64,000 nucleotides of DNA from Nostoc linckia FACHB-104 (GTDB lineage Bacteria > Cyanobacteriota > Cyanobacteriia > Cyanobacteriales > Nostocaceae), in the NCBI RefSeq assembly GCF_014696615.1, contig NZ_JACJQJ010000015.1, positions 1-64,000 of the forward strand, in the 5' to 3' direction. The first letter of the stretch is position 1. Every line of letters begins with the position of its first letter. The notes beneath the pieces were generated by a model. That model was not told the DNA's origin and did not search any database. It saw only the letters and a program-made list of their open reading frames with translations. The translations under genes were made by a program, and so were the position numbers. Positions 56,261 through 64,000 of the stretch are shown piece by piece.

Positions 56261-57172
56261 CTATGATAACGCCTTTAAAAAAGGGAGTATGGCTTCTAGA
56301 ACCTCTGCGGGGTATTCTTCATGTAAACCTAAAGAACCCGGGAGTACAACACTAGTCACGCCAGGTAACGCCGCCATAGCTTGCATTTCGGCTGTTGATT
56401 TGGGCGGGCCAGATTCGGAAATTATCATCATCAATGGTACAGAAAGCGATTGCATCAATGCCAAAAACTCAGATTGCTCATGTACTGCATCGATGTTACC
56501 AGTCACAAAGGCCGCCGAAGCAAATCGCGCTCCTGGTTTTTGAGTGGTTTGCCATTTCTTTTCCATGAAATGAGGAGTCAGCCTCGCCACATCCACAAAG
56601 ACATGGCGACGGTACATAAAATTTAAAAAAGATGGCAGAGTATTGAGTTTGTAGAGGAATTGACCCACAATAGGCGATCGCACTAATCCTCTCACCATAC
56701 CTGCAATTTGAGGATTTGCCCCCATTGTCGGTAAAGGGCCGCGCCAAGTGGGAGCCACTAACACTATTTTGGCGAAAGCAGCAGGTTGTTTCACAGCTAA
56801 TTGCAACACATAACTAGCCCCATGACCAGCAGCCAACACATTAATTGCTGTGTTAAATGCAGAGTTAATAAAATCTGCTAAAAACTGCTGATATAACTCT
56901 GGACGGTAATCTAAACTGGGGCGAGAAGATTCGCCAAAACCAGGCCAATCCACAGCGAAAACTTGAAAATGGGGTGCTAATAACCTAGCTAGTTCACCCA
57001 TTTCTTCACGAGTGGATACGCTGCTGAAAGCCGGGAGTAGCAAAAGTGGCGCACCTTGTCCCAGGGTTTCGTAAACCACCCGCAAAGATTGGTTTTCCCA
57101 ATTCCAGAGAAATTCTTTAACTACTCCACCAAATCCAACAGCGTCATCGGTGGATAATAAATTGGTAGACAT
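56261..57172 (-). CDS. Alpha/beta-hydrolase-fold protein lacking the nucleophile serine
   Basis: A 303-residue alpha/beta-hydrolase-fold protein. Strand-loop elements are present: oxyanion segment LLLLPAFSSVST, then DWPGFGESSRP and the elbow AAGHGASYVLQLA. At the elbow, the expected G-x-S-x-G reads G116-H-G118-A-S120, so the nucleophile Ser is Gly. A Ser displaced by two residues is unlikely to serve. The C-terminal loop keeps GSLGLHEEYP with a candidate His. This may be a non-hydrolytic member. It lies 24 bases after sufE on the same strand, so co-transcription is likely. Confidence 0.82.
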   Translation of the reverse strand: MSTNLLSTDDAVGFGGVVKEFLWNWENQSLRVVYETLGQGAPLLLLPAFSSVSTREEMGELARLLAPHFQVFAVDWPGFGESSRPSLDYRPELYQQFLADFINSAFNTAINVLAAGHGASYVLQLAVKQPAAFAKIVLVAPTWRGPLPTMGANPQIAGMVRGLVRSPIVGQFLYKLNTLPSFLNFMYRRHVFVDVARLTPHFMEKKWQTTQKPGARFASAAFVTGNIDAVHEQSEFLALMQSLSVPLMMIISESGPPKSTAEMQAMAALPGVTSVVLPGSLGLHEEYPAEVLEAILPFLKALS

Positions 57173-57196
57173 GAGTTTTTACTCGGCACTCAGTAT

Positions 57197-57631
57197 TTAT
57201 TCTTCTAACTTACATTCCAGCGCTTTTTTTTGCATTGTTTTAAAAATGTTATAAAAACCGTTAGCGCGGGAAGGTGTGAGGCTAACATTTAAACCAGTGT
57301 CTTGAATAAAATCTGGTGTTAGTTGGACAATTTCTGTAGGAGATAGGCCATTTAAACCTTCAATTAATAGTGCTACTAATCCCTTAGTTAATTGAGAATC
57401 AGAATCTCCTTGATATTTAACTTTCCCATTCTCCAAGCTGGCGGTGACATAAACCTGAGAAACGCAACCAGGTACTTTATTTTCTCCTACCTTGTCCGCC
57501 TCTGGGAACTCTGGCAACTTTTGAGCATACCAGATTAGTTGTTCATAACGCCGTTTGGGGTCAGAAGCGCGTTGAAAACGTTGCACAATTTTAGCAAGAG
57601 CAGGTGGTAAAGAGTCTGTAGAAGAAGACAT
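57197..57631 (-). CDS. sufE: SufE cysteine-desulfurase activator
   Basis: Receives persulfide sulfur from SufS and passes it to the SUF Fe-S assembly scaffold. The 144 residues are the usual length. The sulfur-accepting C56 is in ENKVPGCVSQVYV. The early helix RYEQLIWYAQKLPEFPEADK and the late LTPSRANGFYNIFKTMQ are typical. SUF cluster genes are not adjacent. The hydrolase-fold gene follows by 24 bases. Confidence 0.95.
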   Translation of the reverse strand: MSSSTDSLPPALAKIVQRFQRASDPKRRYEQLIWYAQKLPEFPEADKVGENKVPGCVSQVYVTASLENGKVKYQGDSDSQLTKGLVALLIEGLNGLSPTEIVQLTPDFIQDTGLNVSLTPSRANGFYNIFKTMQKKALECKLEE

Positions 57632-57862
57632 AAAAGCAGCTGCAAATAAATCGGTCTTCCCTTGAGTGTAAATTATCTAGAGAGCGATCGCGTTTATTAT
57701 GAGCATTTCCCAAAACTTGTGTGTTACCTGATATGTAATCTCTTGCTTGAGTTGTCGTTGTGAGAGACAATAACTCTACTACAAAGCGCCAGCTCTCTTG
57801 ATACTCTTTTTTGGCAAAGGTATTGATTTCCCATTCTCCTTTTACCTTTTCCCCTTCAGCAA

Positions 57863-58525
57863 TTATTCTGCAAACATTTGCACTGCATAAATCCGCCCAT
57901 CTACACTAGTTGCAATTCCATAACCAAATTTGGTGTATTGAACAGCGAGAAGATTTTCTCGATGTCCATTGCTGTACATCCAACCACGTTGAAATCTTTC
58001 AGCTTCGCCGTAGGTTAAGCCAAAACCCTGTGTATTGCTTTGTAGAATATTTTCAGCAACCCCTTTACCGCGAGTACCACCCAGTGAAAGATAGCGATCG
58101 CGCGGACGTTTACCTTCAGGAGAGATATGACTAAAATAGTTGCGCGCTAGCATATCTTCTGCATGACGTTGGGCTACTAGGGAAAGAATTATATCTTCTC
58201 GCAAAGTTGGTAAATAATTTAAATTGCGATCGCGATTTACTAGTTCCAGGGCAAATTTTCTGATTTCTGGTAGAGAACGCAACTGTTCAGCATTCCAGAT
58301 TGTAGCTTTTGGCTTACCTATATTCCAGTCTGCTCCACCATCACCATTGTAAAGACCCGCAGCTAAAACTTTTTCCAATGAGAGTTCACTCCAGAAATAG
58401 TTAAAATCAAGCGGCTGTCCTCGTAAAGCCTGGTTAACAAAATGGAAAGTTGGTCTGGAAATAATTAGCGCTGTAAATAAAAGAAAATATCGCCACCAAA
58501 TATCAACTTTGCTTTTTGTCCTCAT
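57863..58525 (-). CDS. CAP/SCP-domain extracytoplasmic protein
   Basis: A 220-residue protein anchored by an N-terminal hydrophobic segment (WRYFLLFTALIIS). The CAP (SCP/PR-1) domain begins near residue 90: FALELVNRDRNLNYLP, then HAEDMLARNYFSHISPEGKRPRDRY, ENIL, and a late GWMYSNGHRENLL. The conserved His/Glu set of the fold (HAEDM, ENIL, GHREN) is present. CAP proteins are widespread in bacteria and functionally unclear. It is divergent from the RNase T2 gene. Confidence 0.9.
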   Translation of the reverse strand: MRTKSKVDIWWRYFLLFTALIISRPTFHFVNQALRGQPLDFNYFWSELSLEKVLAAGLYNGDGGADWNIGKPKATIWNAEQLRSLPEIRKFALELVNRDRNLNYLPTLREDIILSLVAQRHAEDMLARNYFSHISPEGKRPRDRYLSLGGTRGKGVAENILQSNTQGFGLTYGEAERFQRGWMYSNGHRENLLAVQYTKFGYGIATSVDGRIYAVQMFAE

Positions 58526-58736
58526 TTTTACTGATTCACGCTTTGGGGATGCACAGATTACTGTATAACTACAGTGACATACTGACTAATTTGCCGCAAG
58601 CTAGTCAGCAGTATTACTGATATTTTGCCAGAAAAGGCAGTCATAGGGAATGCTTGCGATCGCTATTGACGATTTTTAACTGGGCTGAGTTAATGTATAG
58701 GTCGTAACTTTAATTACCAAAAACCCAACTGTGAAT

Positions 58737-59405
58737 ATGCAGTTCAAGAACATCCTGGTAGCATCTTCCCTGTTGATTACTAGCTTTGCTATCCCTAACG
58801 CCGTTAGCGCCCAAAATCGCGGAACTCCTGGCCAGTTCGATTTTTACGTACTGACTTTATCATGGTCACCAGATTACTGTGCTAAGAATGGCGATCGCGA
58901 TCCACAGCAATGCAAAGCAGGTAAAAAACTTGGTTTCGTATTACATGGTTTATGGCCCCAATACCAAAAGGGCTATCCAGCTAATTGTTCATCTGAAAAA
59001 TTACCGAAAAAATTAAAACAAGAGTTTGCAGGTTTGTTTCCCAGTGCAAAACTTTATGACCATGAATGGGAAAAACATGGTACTTGTTCGGGTAAGACTC
59101 CTAAAGAATATTTAAAATTATCAAAACAGTTAAAAGATTCTGTGGCGATTCCCACAGCTTATAATCGTCCAAGCAAACCTTTCCGCACTACTATTGATGG
59201 ATTACAAAATGCATTTGCTAGCGCTAATCCAGAATTAAATACTAATGCTATAGCGCCTTATTGTTCTGGTTCCGGAAGATTTTTACAAGAAGTATTCTTT
59301 TGCTACTCTAAAGACGGTCAACCTGGTGTTTGTAGTGAAGAAGTTCTCAAACGGTCTCGCACTAGCTGTGGACAAGCAGATTTTTTGGTGAGAAATGTTA
59401 GGTAG
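58737..59405 (+). CDS. Secreted ribonuclease T2 family protein
   Basis: Exported endoribonuclease of 222 residues from ATG 58737 (a GTG 6 bases earlier is also possible). A signal peptide ends at about residue 25 (AVSA). The catalytic regions are intact: CAS1 with H70 in VLHGLWPQY and CAS2 with H109 and H114 in DHEWEKHGTC, and six or more cysteines are positioned for disulfides. RNase T2 enzymes cleave RNA to 2',3'-cyclic products and are best known in eukaryotes and some bacteria. A role in phosphate scavenging or extracellular RNA use is possible; no Pho box is visible upstream. Confidence 0.93.
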   Translation: MQFKNILVASSLLITSFAIPNAVSAQNRGTPGQFDFYVLTLSWSPDYCAKNGDRDPQQCKAGKKLGFVLHGLWPQYQKGYPANCSSEKLPKKLKQEFAGLFPSAKLYDHEWEKHGTCSGKTPKEYLKLSKQLKDSVAIPTAYNRPSKPFRTTIDGLQNAFASANPELNTNAIAPYCSGSGRFLQEVFFCYSKDGQPGVCSEEVLKRSRTSCGQADFLVRNVR

Positions 59406-59495
59406 TCAAGAATCAAGGGTCAAGCGTCTAGCATTTCTTGGCTCTTGACTGATTATGATATGCTCCAGTGTGAAGGTTAACTATTAGCATTAGCC

Positions 59496-61106
59496 ATGAA
59501 CCCTGAAGCAGTTTATCGTAGCATTCTCACTCCTTTAACATTTATTAAACGCAATGCTAAAGTATATAGTCATAAAGTTGCGATTATATATAAACAAAAA
59601 CGCTTCACTTACGCTGAATTTGCAGAACGGATAAATTGTCTCGCCTCAGCTTTGCGTCTTGCGGGACTAGAAAAAGGCGATCGCGTCGCCTTTTTTTGTT
59701 TCAATACTCCCCCCATGCTAGAAGCCCATTTTGCTGTACCTTTAGCTGGTGGTGTTTTAGTATCTATTAATACGCGGTTAGCGCCCCAAGAAGTTGCTTA
59801 TATATTAAATGATTGTGGTGCAAAGTTTTTATTTGTTGATACAGAGTTAGCAAATATTATTCGACCGATTCAAGATAGTTTAGATACTGTCAAACAGATT
59901 ATCAATATCAGTGACTTAGAAGAGTTTGAGCCTTTAGTAGGTGAAGATTACGAAGCATTTATCCAAACTGGTAGCAATGCGGAATTACCTTGGATAATTG
60001 CTGATGAAATGGAGACAATTTCTATTAATTACACAAGTGGCACTTCTGGCAAACCCAAAGGTGTAATGTACTCCCACCGTGGCGCATATCTAAATTCTTT
60101 AAGCGAAATTATTGAAACCTCATTAACGCCTAACTCAGTTTACCTCTGGACTTTACCCATGTTTCACTGCAATGGTTGGTGTTTTACTTGGGCGGTAACT
60201 GCTATAGGTGCTACTCATGTTTGTTTGCGTAAATTCTACCCTGGCACTGTTTGGAATTTAATTGCACAAGAGAGGGTCACACACTTAAATGCTGCGCCTG
60301 TAGTTCTAATTTCACTATTAAATCATCCCAACTGTCCCGAAATGTTAGCAGCACTACTAACAATCACAACAGCAGGCGCACCACCATCACCAACTTTAAT
60401 TGCCAAAATTAGCGCCATTGGCGCGACAATTATTCACGTTTATGGTTTGACGGAAGTATATGGCCCTTATACAGTTTGCGAATATCAATCAGATTGGGAA
60501 GATTTAGATATTGCAGAAAAAGCCAAACTCATGGCGCGTCAAGGCGTACCTTATATAGGTGCAGATGGTTTGCGGGTTGTAGATAAAAATATGCATGATG
60601 TCCCTGCAGATGGTCAAACAATGGGCGAAGTGGTGATGCAAGGAAATATGGTGATGACGGGTTATTATAATGACCCCAAAGCCACAGAACGCGCATTTCA
60701 TGGGGGATGGTTTCACAGTGGTGATTTAGCCGTAATGCACCCAGATGCTTATATTGAAGTGCGCGATCGCATGAAAGATATCATCATTACTAGTGGTGAA
60801 AATGTCTCTAGTATTGAAGTTGAACAATGCCTTTACCGTCATGAAGCAGTATTAGAATGTGCTGTGATTGCTATCCCTCATGCTAAACGCGGTGAAGTTC
60901 CTAAAGCTTTCGTTACCCTCAAAGAAGGAATGCAAGTTACAGAACAAGAATTAATTCAATTTTGTCGCAGTCAAATTGCTACTTTTAAATGTCCTAGCAC
61001 CATTGAATTTACTACCTTACCAAAAACTAGTACTGGCAAAATTCAAAAATATCTTTTACGTGAAAAAGAATGGGTAGGTCACGATAAAAAGATTTTTGGT
61101 GCTTAG
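59496..61106 (+). CDS. AMP-binding acyl-CoA synthetase
   Basis: ANL-superfamily ligase that activates a carboxylic acid as acyl-AMP and then acyl-CoA. The 536-residue length fits. The P-loop-like YTSGTSGKPKG is near residue 185, then YGLTEVYGPYTVCE near 325, HSGDLAVMHPDAYIEVRDR near 410, and the C-terminal lysine in PKTSTGKIQKYLLR near 520. The closest group from the motifs is the medium-/long-chain acyl-CoA synthetase type often labelled AlkK/FadD-like. The acid substrate is unknown. It is probably transcribed alone. Confidence 0.93.
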   Translation: MNPEAVYRSILTPLTFIKRNAKVYSHKVAIIYKQKRFTYAEFAERINCLASALRLAGLEKGDRVAFFCFNTPPMLEAHFAVPLAGGVLVSINTRLAPQEVAYILNDCGAKFLFVDTELANIIRPIQDSLDTVKQIINISDLEEFEPLVGEDYEAFIQTGSNAELPWIIADEMETISINYTSGTSGKPKGVMYSHRGAYLNSLSEIIETSLTPNSVYLWTLPMFHCNGWCFTWAVTAIGATHVCLRKFYPGTVWNLIAQERVTHLNAAPVVLISLLNHPNCPEMLAALLTITTAGAPPSPTLIAKISAIGATIIHVYGLTEVYGPYTVCEYQSDWEDLDIAEKAKLMARQGVPYIGADGLRVVDKNMHDVPADGQTMGEVVMQGNMVMTGYYNDPKATERAFHGGWFHSGDLAVMHPDAYIEVRDRMKDIIITSGENVSSIEVEQCLYRHEAVLECAVIAIPHAKRGEVPKAFVTLKEGMQVTEQELIQFCRSQIATFKCPSTIEFTTLPKTSTGKIQKYLLREKEWVGHDKKIFGA

Positions 61107-61118
61107 GTTGATTGTTGA

Positions 61119-61601
61119 TTATTCTGCTACTTTTTTACTTTTAATCACCAACCACCCGAACAAAATAAGTAGCGCCCCAAATATTAAAAATCCTATATCC
61201 CACGCTAACTGATTGGGCCCTGGTTTCACATGATGAATGCCGAGAATTTGATGGTCAATTAGCCCTTCTACTACATTAAATAATCCAAAACCCAGAAGTA
61301 TAGATCCAAGAAAAGTTTGGGATGACCAAGGAACATCTTCACGCCCGCCTGCGCGCCATAACAAAGCTACCCCAACTACTGTGAGTAACCAGTCTAAGGC
61401 ATGAAATAATCCATCCCAAACCATGTTCAAATCTATATTTGAGTCATTAGTCAGTGGTCTAACATTACTTAACATATGATGCCATTGGAGGATTTGATGC
61501 AGTACGATGCCATCTACAAATCCACCTAAACCTAAACCAAGGAAAAGACCGGCAGCAATTAGCGGTGTTGTGTGCTTGAGTTTCTCACTATTCGCCTCCA
61601 T
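61119..61601 (-). CDS. DUF2243 family membrane protein
   Basis: A 160-residue membrane protein; the start is ATG 61601 with an AGAGG-like site upstream, in preference to a TTG two codons earlier. Four hydrophobic helices are visible. The family signature is LGLGGFVDGIVLHQILQWHH near the N terminus, and a related LIDHQILGIHH occurs in the second half, suggesting an internal two-fold repeat with paired His. Function is unknown; the His pairs facing the membrane suggest metal or heme binding. It ends only 12 bases from the convergent acyl-CoA synthetase. Confidence 0.88.
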   Translation of the reverse strand: MEANSEKLKHTTPLIAAGLFLGLGLGGFVDGIVLHQILQWHHMLSNVRPLTNDSNIDLNMVWDGLFHALDWLLTVVGVALLWRAGGREDVPWSSQTFLGSILLGFGLFNVVEGLIDHQILGIHHVKPGPNQLAWDIGFLIFGALLILFGWLVIKSKKVAE

Positions 61602-61892
61602 GCTCAACCTCTTAGATTAGCATTTTTACTACCTTAGAACTTTTGCCAGAGGAATATCTTCTATCTAGAGGCAAATGCTAGCGTTGATTTGAAAGTAGAA
61701 AATTTCCTGTTAGGGGACTTCCAGAAATTAAGTTATCCATATTTTTGCAGGGAAGACCATAATTGTATTCCTCCTCTTTTGCTTCCTCTGCTTGCCAAAG
61801 CGCTTGATTATTGGAAGTCCTAGGGAGTTCTTGCAGACTCTAATTACCATCTACAGGCATGATATAAATTGATATTCAAGAGAAATTTTCAA

Positions 61893-62372
61893 ATGACTAT
61901 TTACTTTTACAAGGTTTGGCAGCCTTATGGCTGTTTTTCTAACTTTTCTCCTCATGGAATTCAAATTCAGGGTACTTACTGGGCAACTGTTGAACATTAT
62001 TATCAAGCACAAAAGTTTGTTGGCAGTATCGATGCGGTAATTATACCAGCGATCCATAATGCCCCAACCCCAGAAGAAGCTGCGGCTTTAGGGCGATGTA
62101 GTAGTCGCCAACTCCGTTCAGACTGGGATATTGTTAAAACTCAGGTAATGCGAGAAGCTGTATTGAAAAAGTTTCTCACTCATGCTGAGATTCGAGACAT
62201 ACTGTTAAACACCGGGAATGAAATCATAGTAGAGGATTCACCTAACGATTACTTTTGGGGCTGTGGTAAAAATAAAACTGGTCAAAATCAGCTTGGTAAA
62301 GTTCTCATGAGCGTACGTGAAGAAATCCGCAAGCTAGTCTCTGTGACCGCACTTAGTGAAAAATACTTGTAA
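61893..62372 (+). CDS. NADAR-family protein (YbiA-like N-glycosidase)
   Basis: Start at ATG 61893 (MTIYFYKVWQPYGCFSNF), 159 residues. The NADAR fold signature is present: GCFSNFSPHGI, WATVEHYYQAQKF, and the late PNDYFWGCGKNKTGQNQLGKVLM. Family members hydrolyse N-glycosidic bonds, for example of damaged riboflavin intermediates (YbiA) or ADP-ribose on DNA in some toxin-antitoxin systems. No toxin (DarT-like) or riboflavin gene lies beside it, so a metabolite-repair role is the default. A symmetric hairpin follows the stop. Confidence 0.92.
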   Translation: MTIYFYKVWQPYGCFSNFSPHGIQIQGTYWATVEHYYQAQKFVGSIDAVIIPAIHNAPTPEEAAALGRCSSRQLRSDWDIVKTQVMREAVLKKFLTHAEIRDILLNTGNEIIVEDSPNDYFWGCGKNKTGQNQLGKVLMSVREEIRKLVSVTALSEKYL

Positions 62373-62402
62373 CTTGAATTACAAAAAATACTAAAATCTC
62401 TA

Positions 62403-62433
62403 TTTAAGGGGAATTTACTGATTTCCCCTTAAA
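62403..62433. terminator. Perfect inverted repeat after the NADAR gene
   Basis: TTTAAGGGGAA (62403-62413) and TTCCCCTTAAA (62423-62433) form an 11-bp stem with a 9-base loop. It is a plausible bidirectional terminator, although the U run is short. The rest of the spacer up to 62865 is strongly AT-rich and shows nothing else. Confidence 0.6.
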
Positions 62434-62865
62434 TTGTCTTGAAATTACTATTTTTAGTAGTCAGAAATTCTTTTTTATCTCAAAATAGATTTTAATATTT
62501 GTATTTTTTTATACTTAAAATTGACAATAAATTAACATTTTATAATTTGCATAATATTACCGTATGCATCTATAAGAGCAAAGATATAAAATAAATTACT
62601 TAATAATTAACTTTTTCTTAATCTTTCACCCTCAATACTTCTGATTTCTCAAGAGAAATCAAAGTAACCGTGAGTTAGCTAGACCTTTTTGATACCGCTT
62701 CTCTCTGCTTCTATAAAGTGTGGTAAGCCTCCTCAAACCAGGTCTAAAAATTTCTTCTTTGCTATGGAAGCAATTCCATAAAATTTTCAATCAAATTCTG
62801 CTAACCAAATTTAATTCATATCAGGGTTTAAGAGTTTTATACAATTCTTTGCGTGTATATAACTA

Positions 62866-64000
62866 ATGGTATTTACTAATAAAACTGGTGGGTTGCAGCA
62901 AACTTTTGATCCAGAAAGTTTACTACACCGAATGACTAATCAGATTAGGCGATCGCTTGAACTTCCAGAAATATTAACAGCTACCGTTGCTGAGGTACGG
63001 TCATTTTTAGGTACAGACCGGGTGATGGTATATCGGTTTGATGCGGATGAGAGTGGTGAAGTGATTGCTGAAGCTATCCACGAACAGCGTTTACCATCTT
63101 TGTTGGGGTTACACTTCCCCGCCAATGATATCCCACGGTATGCCAGAGAGATGTTTATAGCCGTGCGGCAACGGGCTATTGTGGATGTATCTACAGGACA
63201 AGTCGGCTTATCGCCCCTATATTTATCAACCAGCGACCCATTTCTACAAACAGAGGATATCTACTATCGACAGGTAGACCCATGCCATATTCAATACTTA
63301 ACTGCTATGGGCGTACAGGCTTCGCTGGTAGTGCCAATATTACATCGCAATCTCACAGAGAAATCAGCAAAGCCAGAACTATGGGGATTGTTGGTATCGC
63401 ACAACAGCCAACCACGTAGTATTTCCGAGTGGGAATTGAAAGTATTACAACAGGTTACCGATCAGGTAGAAATTGCGATCGCTCAAAGTAATCTACTTAG
63501 CGAAACCCGTTTTCAACGACAACAAGAAGGGATTATTAATCAAATCAGTATCCTGTTGCATCAACTACCAACAATTCAATTGCAACAGGCTCTCAAGGCA
63601 ACTATTAATGCTTTTGGTGGTATCGGTGGTAGGCTTTACATTGAACCGAGTGGAGAACTTTACACCTGGGGCGAACAACCAAAATTACCTTACGAGTTAG
63701 AAAATAGTTTCATTGAGCAGCATCCTGTATGGCAAAACTGGATGGCTGAGTCTAAACCCAGTCAGATTTGGGCAATTTCCGACCTTTATCAAGAACCCCA
63801 TTTCCGAGTTTTAGCCTTAGCTTTCAAAGCCACTCCCATTCGGGGATTATTGGTAATTCCCTTACATTACCGCCAAAATTTTATTGGTGTTTTAACCATT
63901 TTTCGCCCAGAATTTGACACCGAAATCTTGTGGGCGGGACGCTGCGAGCAAAATCAGCGACAACAACTACCCCAGCTTTCCTTTGAGGTTTGGCGAGAAG
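62866..64000 (+). CDS. Phytochrome-like photosensor (partial, cut by window end)
   Basis: The frame opens at ATG 62866 and runs for 378 codons without a stop to the window edge. The first domain is a bilin-binding GAF: D88-I-P in PANDIPRYAREMF and C140-H in VDPCHIQYLTAMGVQASLVV, the chromophore cysteine followed by His as in plant-type and cyanobacterial phytochromes. No PAS domain precedes it, so it is the knotless (Cph2-like) arrangement. The second, PHY-like domain reaches the tongue motif (WAGR near 355 and QLPQLSFEVW near 366-376). The output domain lies beyond the window; a histidine kinase is a common choice but cannot be seen. Confidence 0.92.
   Translation, partial: MVFTNKTGGLQQTFDPESLLHRMTNQIRRSLELPEILTATVAEVRSFLGTDRVMVYRFDADESGEVIAEAIHEQRLPSLLGLHFPANDIPRYAREMFIAVRQRAIVDVSTGQVGLSPLYLSTSDPFLQTEDIYYRQVDPCHIQYLTAMGVQASLVVPILHRNLTEKSAKPELWGLLVSHNSQPRSISEWELKVLQQVTDQVEIAIAQSNLLSETRFQRQQEGIINQISILLHQLPTIQLQQALKATINAFGGIGGRLYIEPSGELYTWGEQPKLPYELENSFIEQHPVWQNWMAESKPSQIWAISDLYQEPHFRVLALAFKATPIRGLLVIPLHYRQNFIGVLTIFRPEFDTEILWAGRCEQNQRQQLPQLSFEVWRE

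Noticed and set aside
61893-62372. NADAR protein considered as antitoxin of a DarT-like system
   Set aside because: No DarT or other ADP-ribosyltransferase gene lies next to it.

Overview
The window is chromosomal DNA from a filamentous, probably heterocyst-forming cyanobacterium of the order Nostocales (Nostoc/Calothrix-like). The evidence is many HIP1 octamers (GCGATCGC), NDH-1 genes in the cyanobacterial order ndhA-I-G-E, a PatA-type chemosensory cluster, phytochrome and cyanobacteriochrome-like GAF domains, the cyanobacterial DUF3038/DUF4335 pair, and many short G/C-rich tandem repeats and hairpin repeats between genes. Phylum is certain, order is likely, genus cannot be told from this sequence.

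Layout. 0.3-8.4 kb, minus strand: a five-gene chemosensory operon (PatA-like regulator, CheY, CheW, chemoreceptor, hybrid CheA) of the Pix/Hmp/Ptx type that steers type IV pili. 9.3-16.1 kb: tRNA-Leu(UAG), alanine racemase, an HNH nuclease, a DHH phosphoesterase, SixA phosphatase and citrate synthase. 16.8-20.7 kb: ndhA-ndhI-ndhG-ndhE followed by NAD kinase. 21-23 kb: an OlsB-like N-acyltransferase and TenA. 23.1-27.9 kb: an unrecognised putative regulon with an OmpR-type response regulator, a histidine kinase, two small secreted proteins and a secreted intradiol dioxygenase. A perfect inverted repeat with a copy of one arm 23 bp away precedes the repeat-protein gene and lies in the divergent promoter region between the second secreted-protein gene and the regulator. 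28-38.6 kb: PucC-like transporter, inositol-phosphatase family enzyme, zinc dehydrogenase, IlvD, a second histidine kinase, an orphan DppB-like permease and Apt. 39-44.6 kb: DUF3038/DUF4335, an FHA-containing class A penicillin-binding protein and a Pro/Thr/Ser-rich secreted protein. 45-51 kb: LspA, BioY and the pstSCAB phosphate transporter behind a three-repeat Pho box. 51-58.5 kb: an Lhr-like helicase, a secreted Cys-motif peptide, and SufE - alpha/beta-hydrolase-fold protein - COG0523 GTPase - WD40 protein with a Zur-type palindrome in front of the GTPase. 58.7-64 kb: secreted RNase T2, acyl-CoA synthetase, DUF2243 membrane protein, NADAR protein, and a phytochrome-like sensor cut by the window end.

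How the parts work together. The phosphate operon (Pho box) and the COG0523/WD40 pair (Zur-type site) are nutrient-starvation modules. The ndh genes with NAD kinase link respiratory and cyclic electron flow to NADP supply. The most interesting unexplained unit is the 23-28 kb two-component region. Two further leads are the chemoreceptor GAF domain, which keeps both cysteines of DXCF-type cyanobacteriochromes, and a compact multi-stem structured element at about 37.9 kb with a possible relative at 45.0 kb. Families were assigned by reading motifs; no database search was run.
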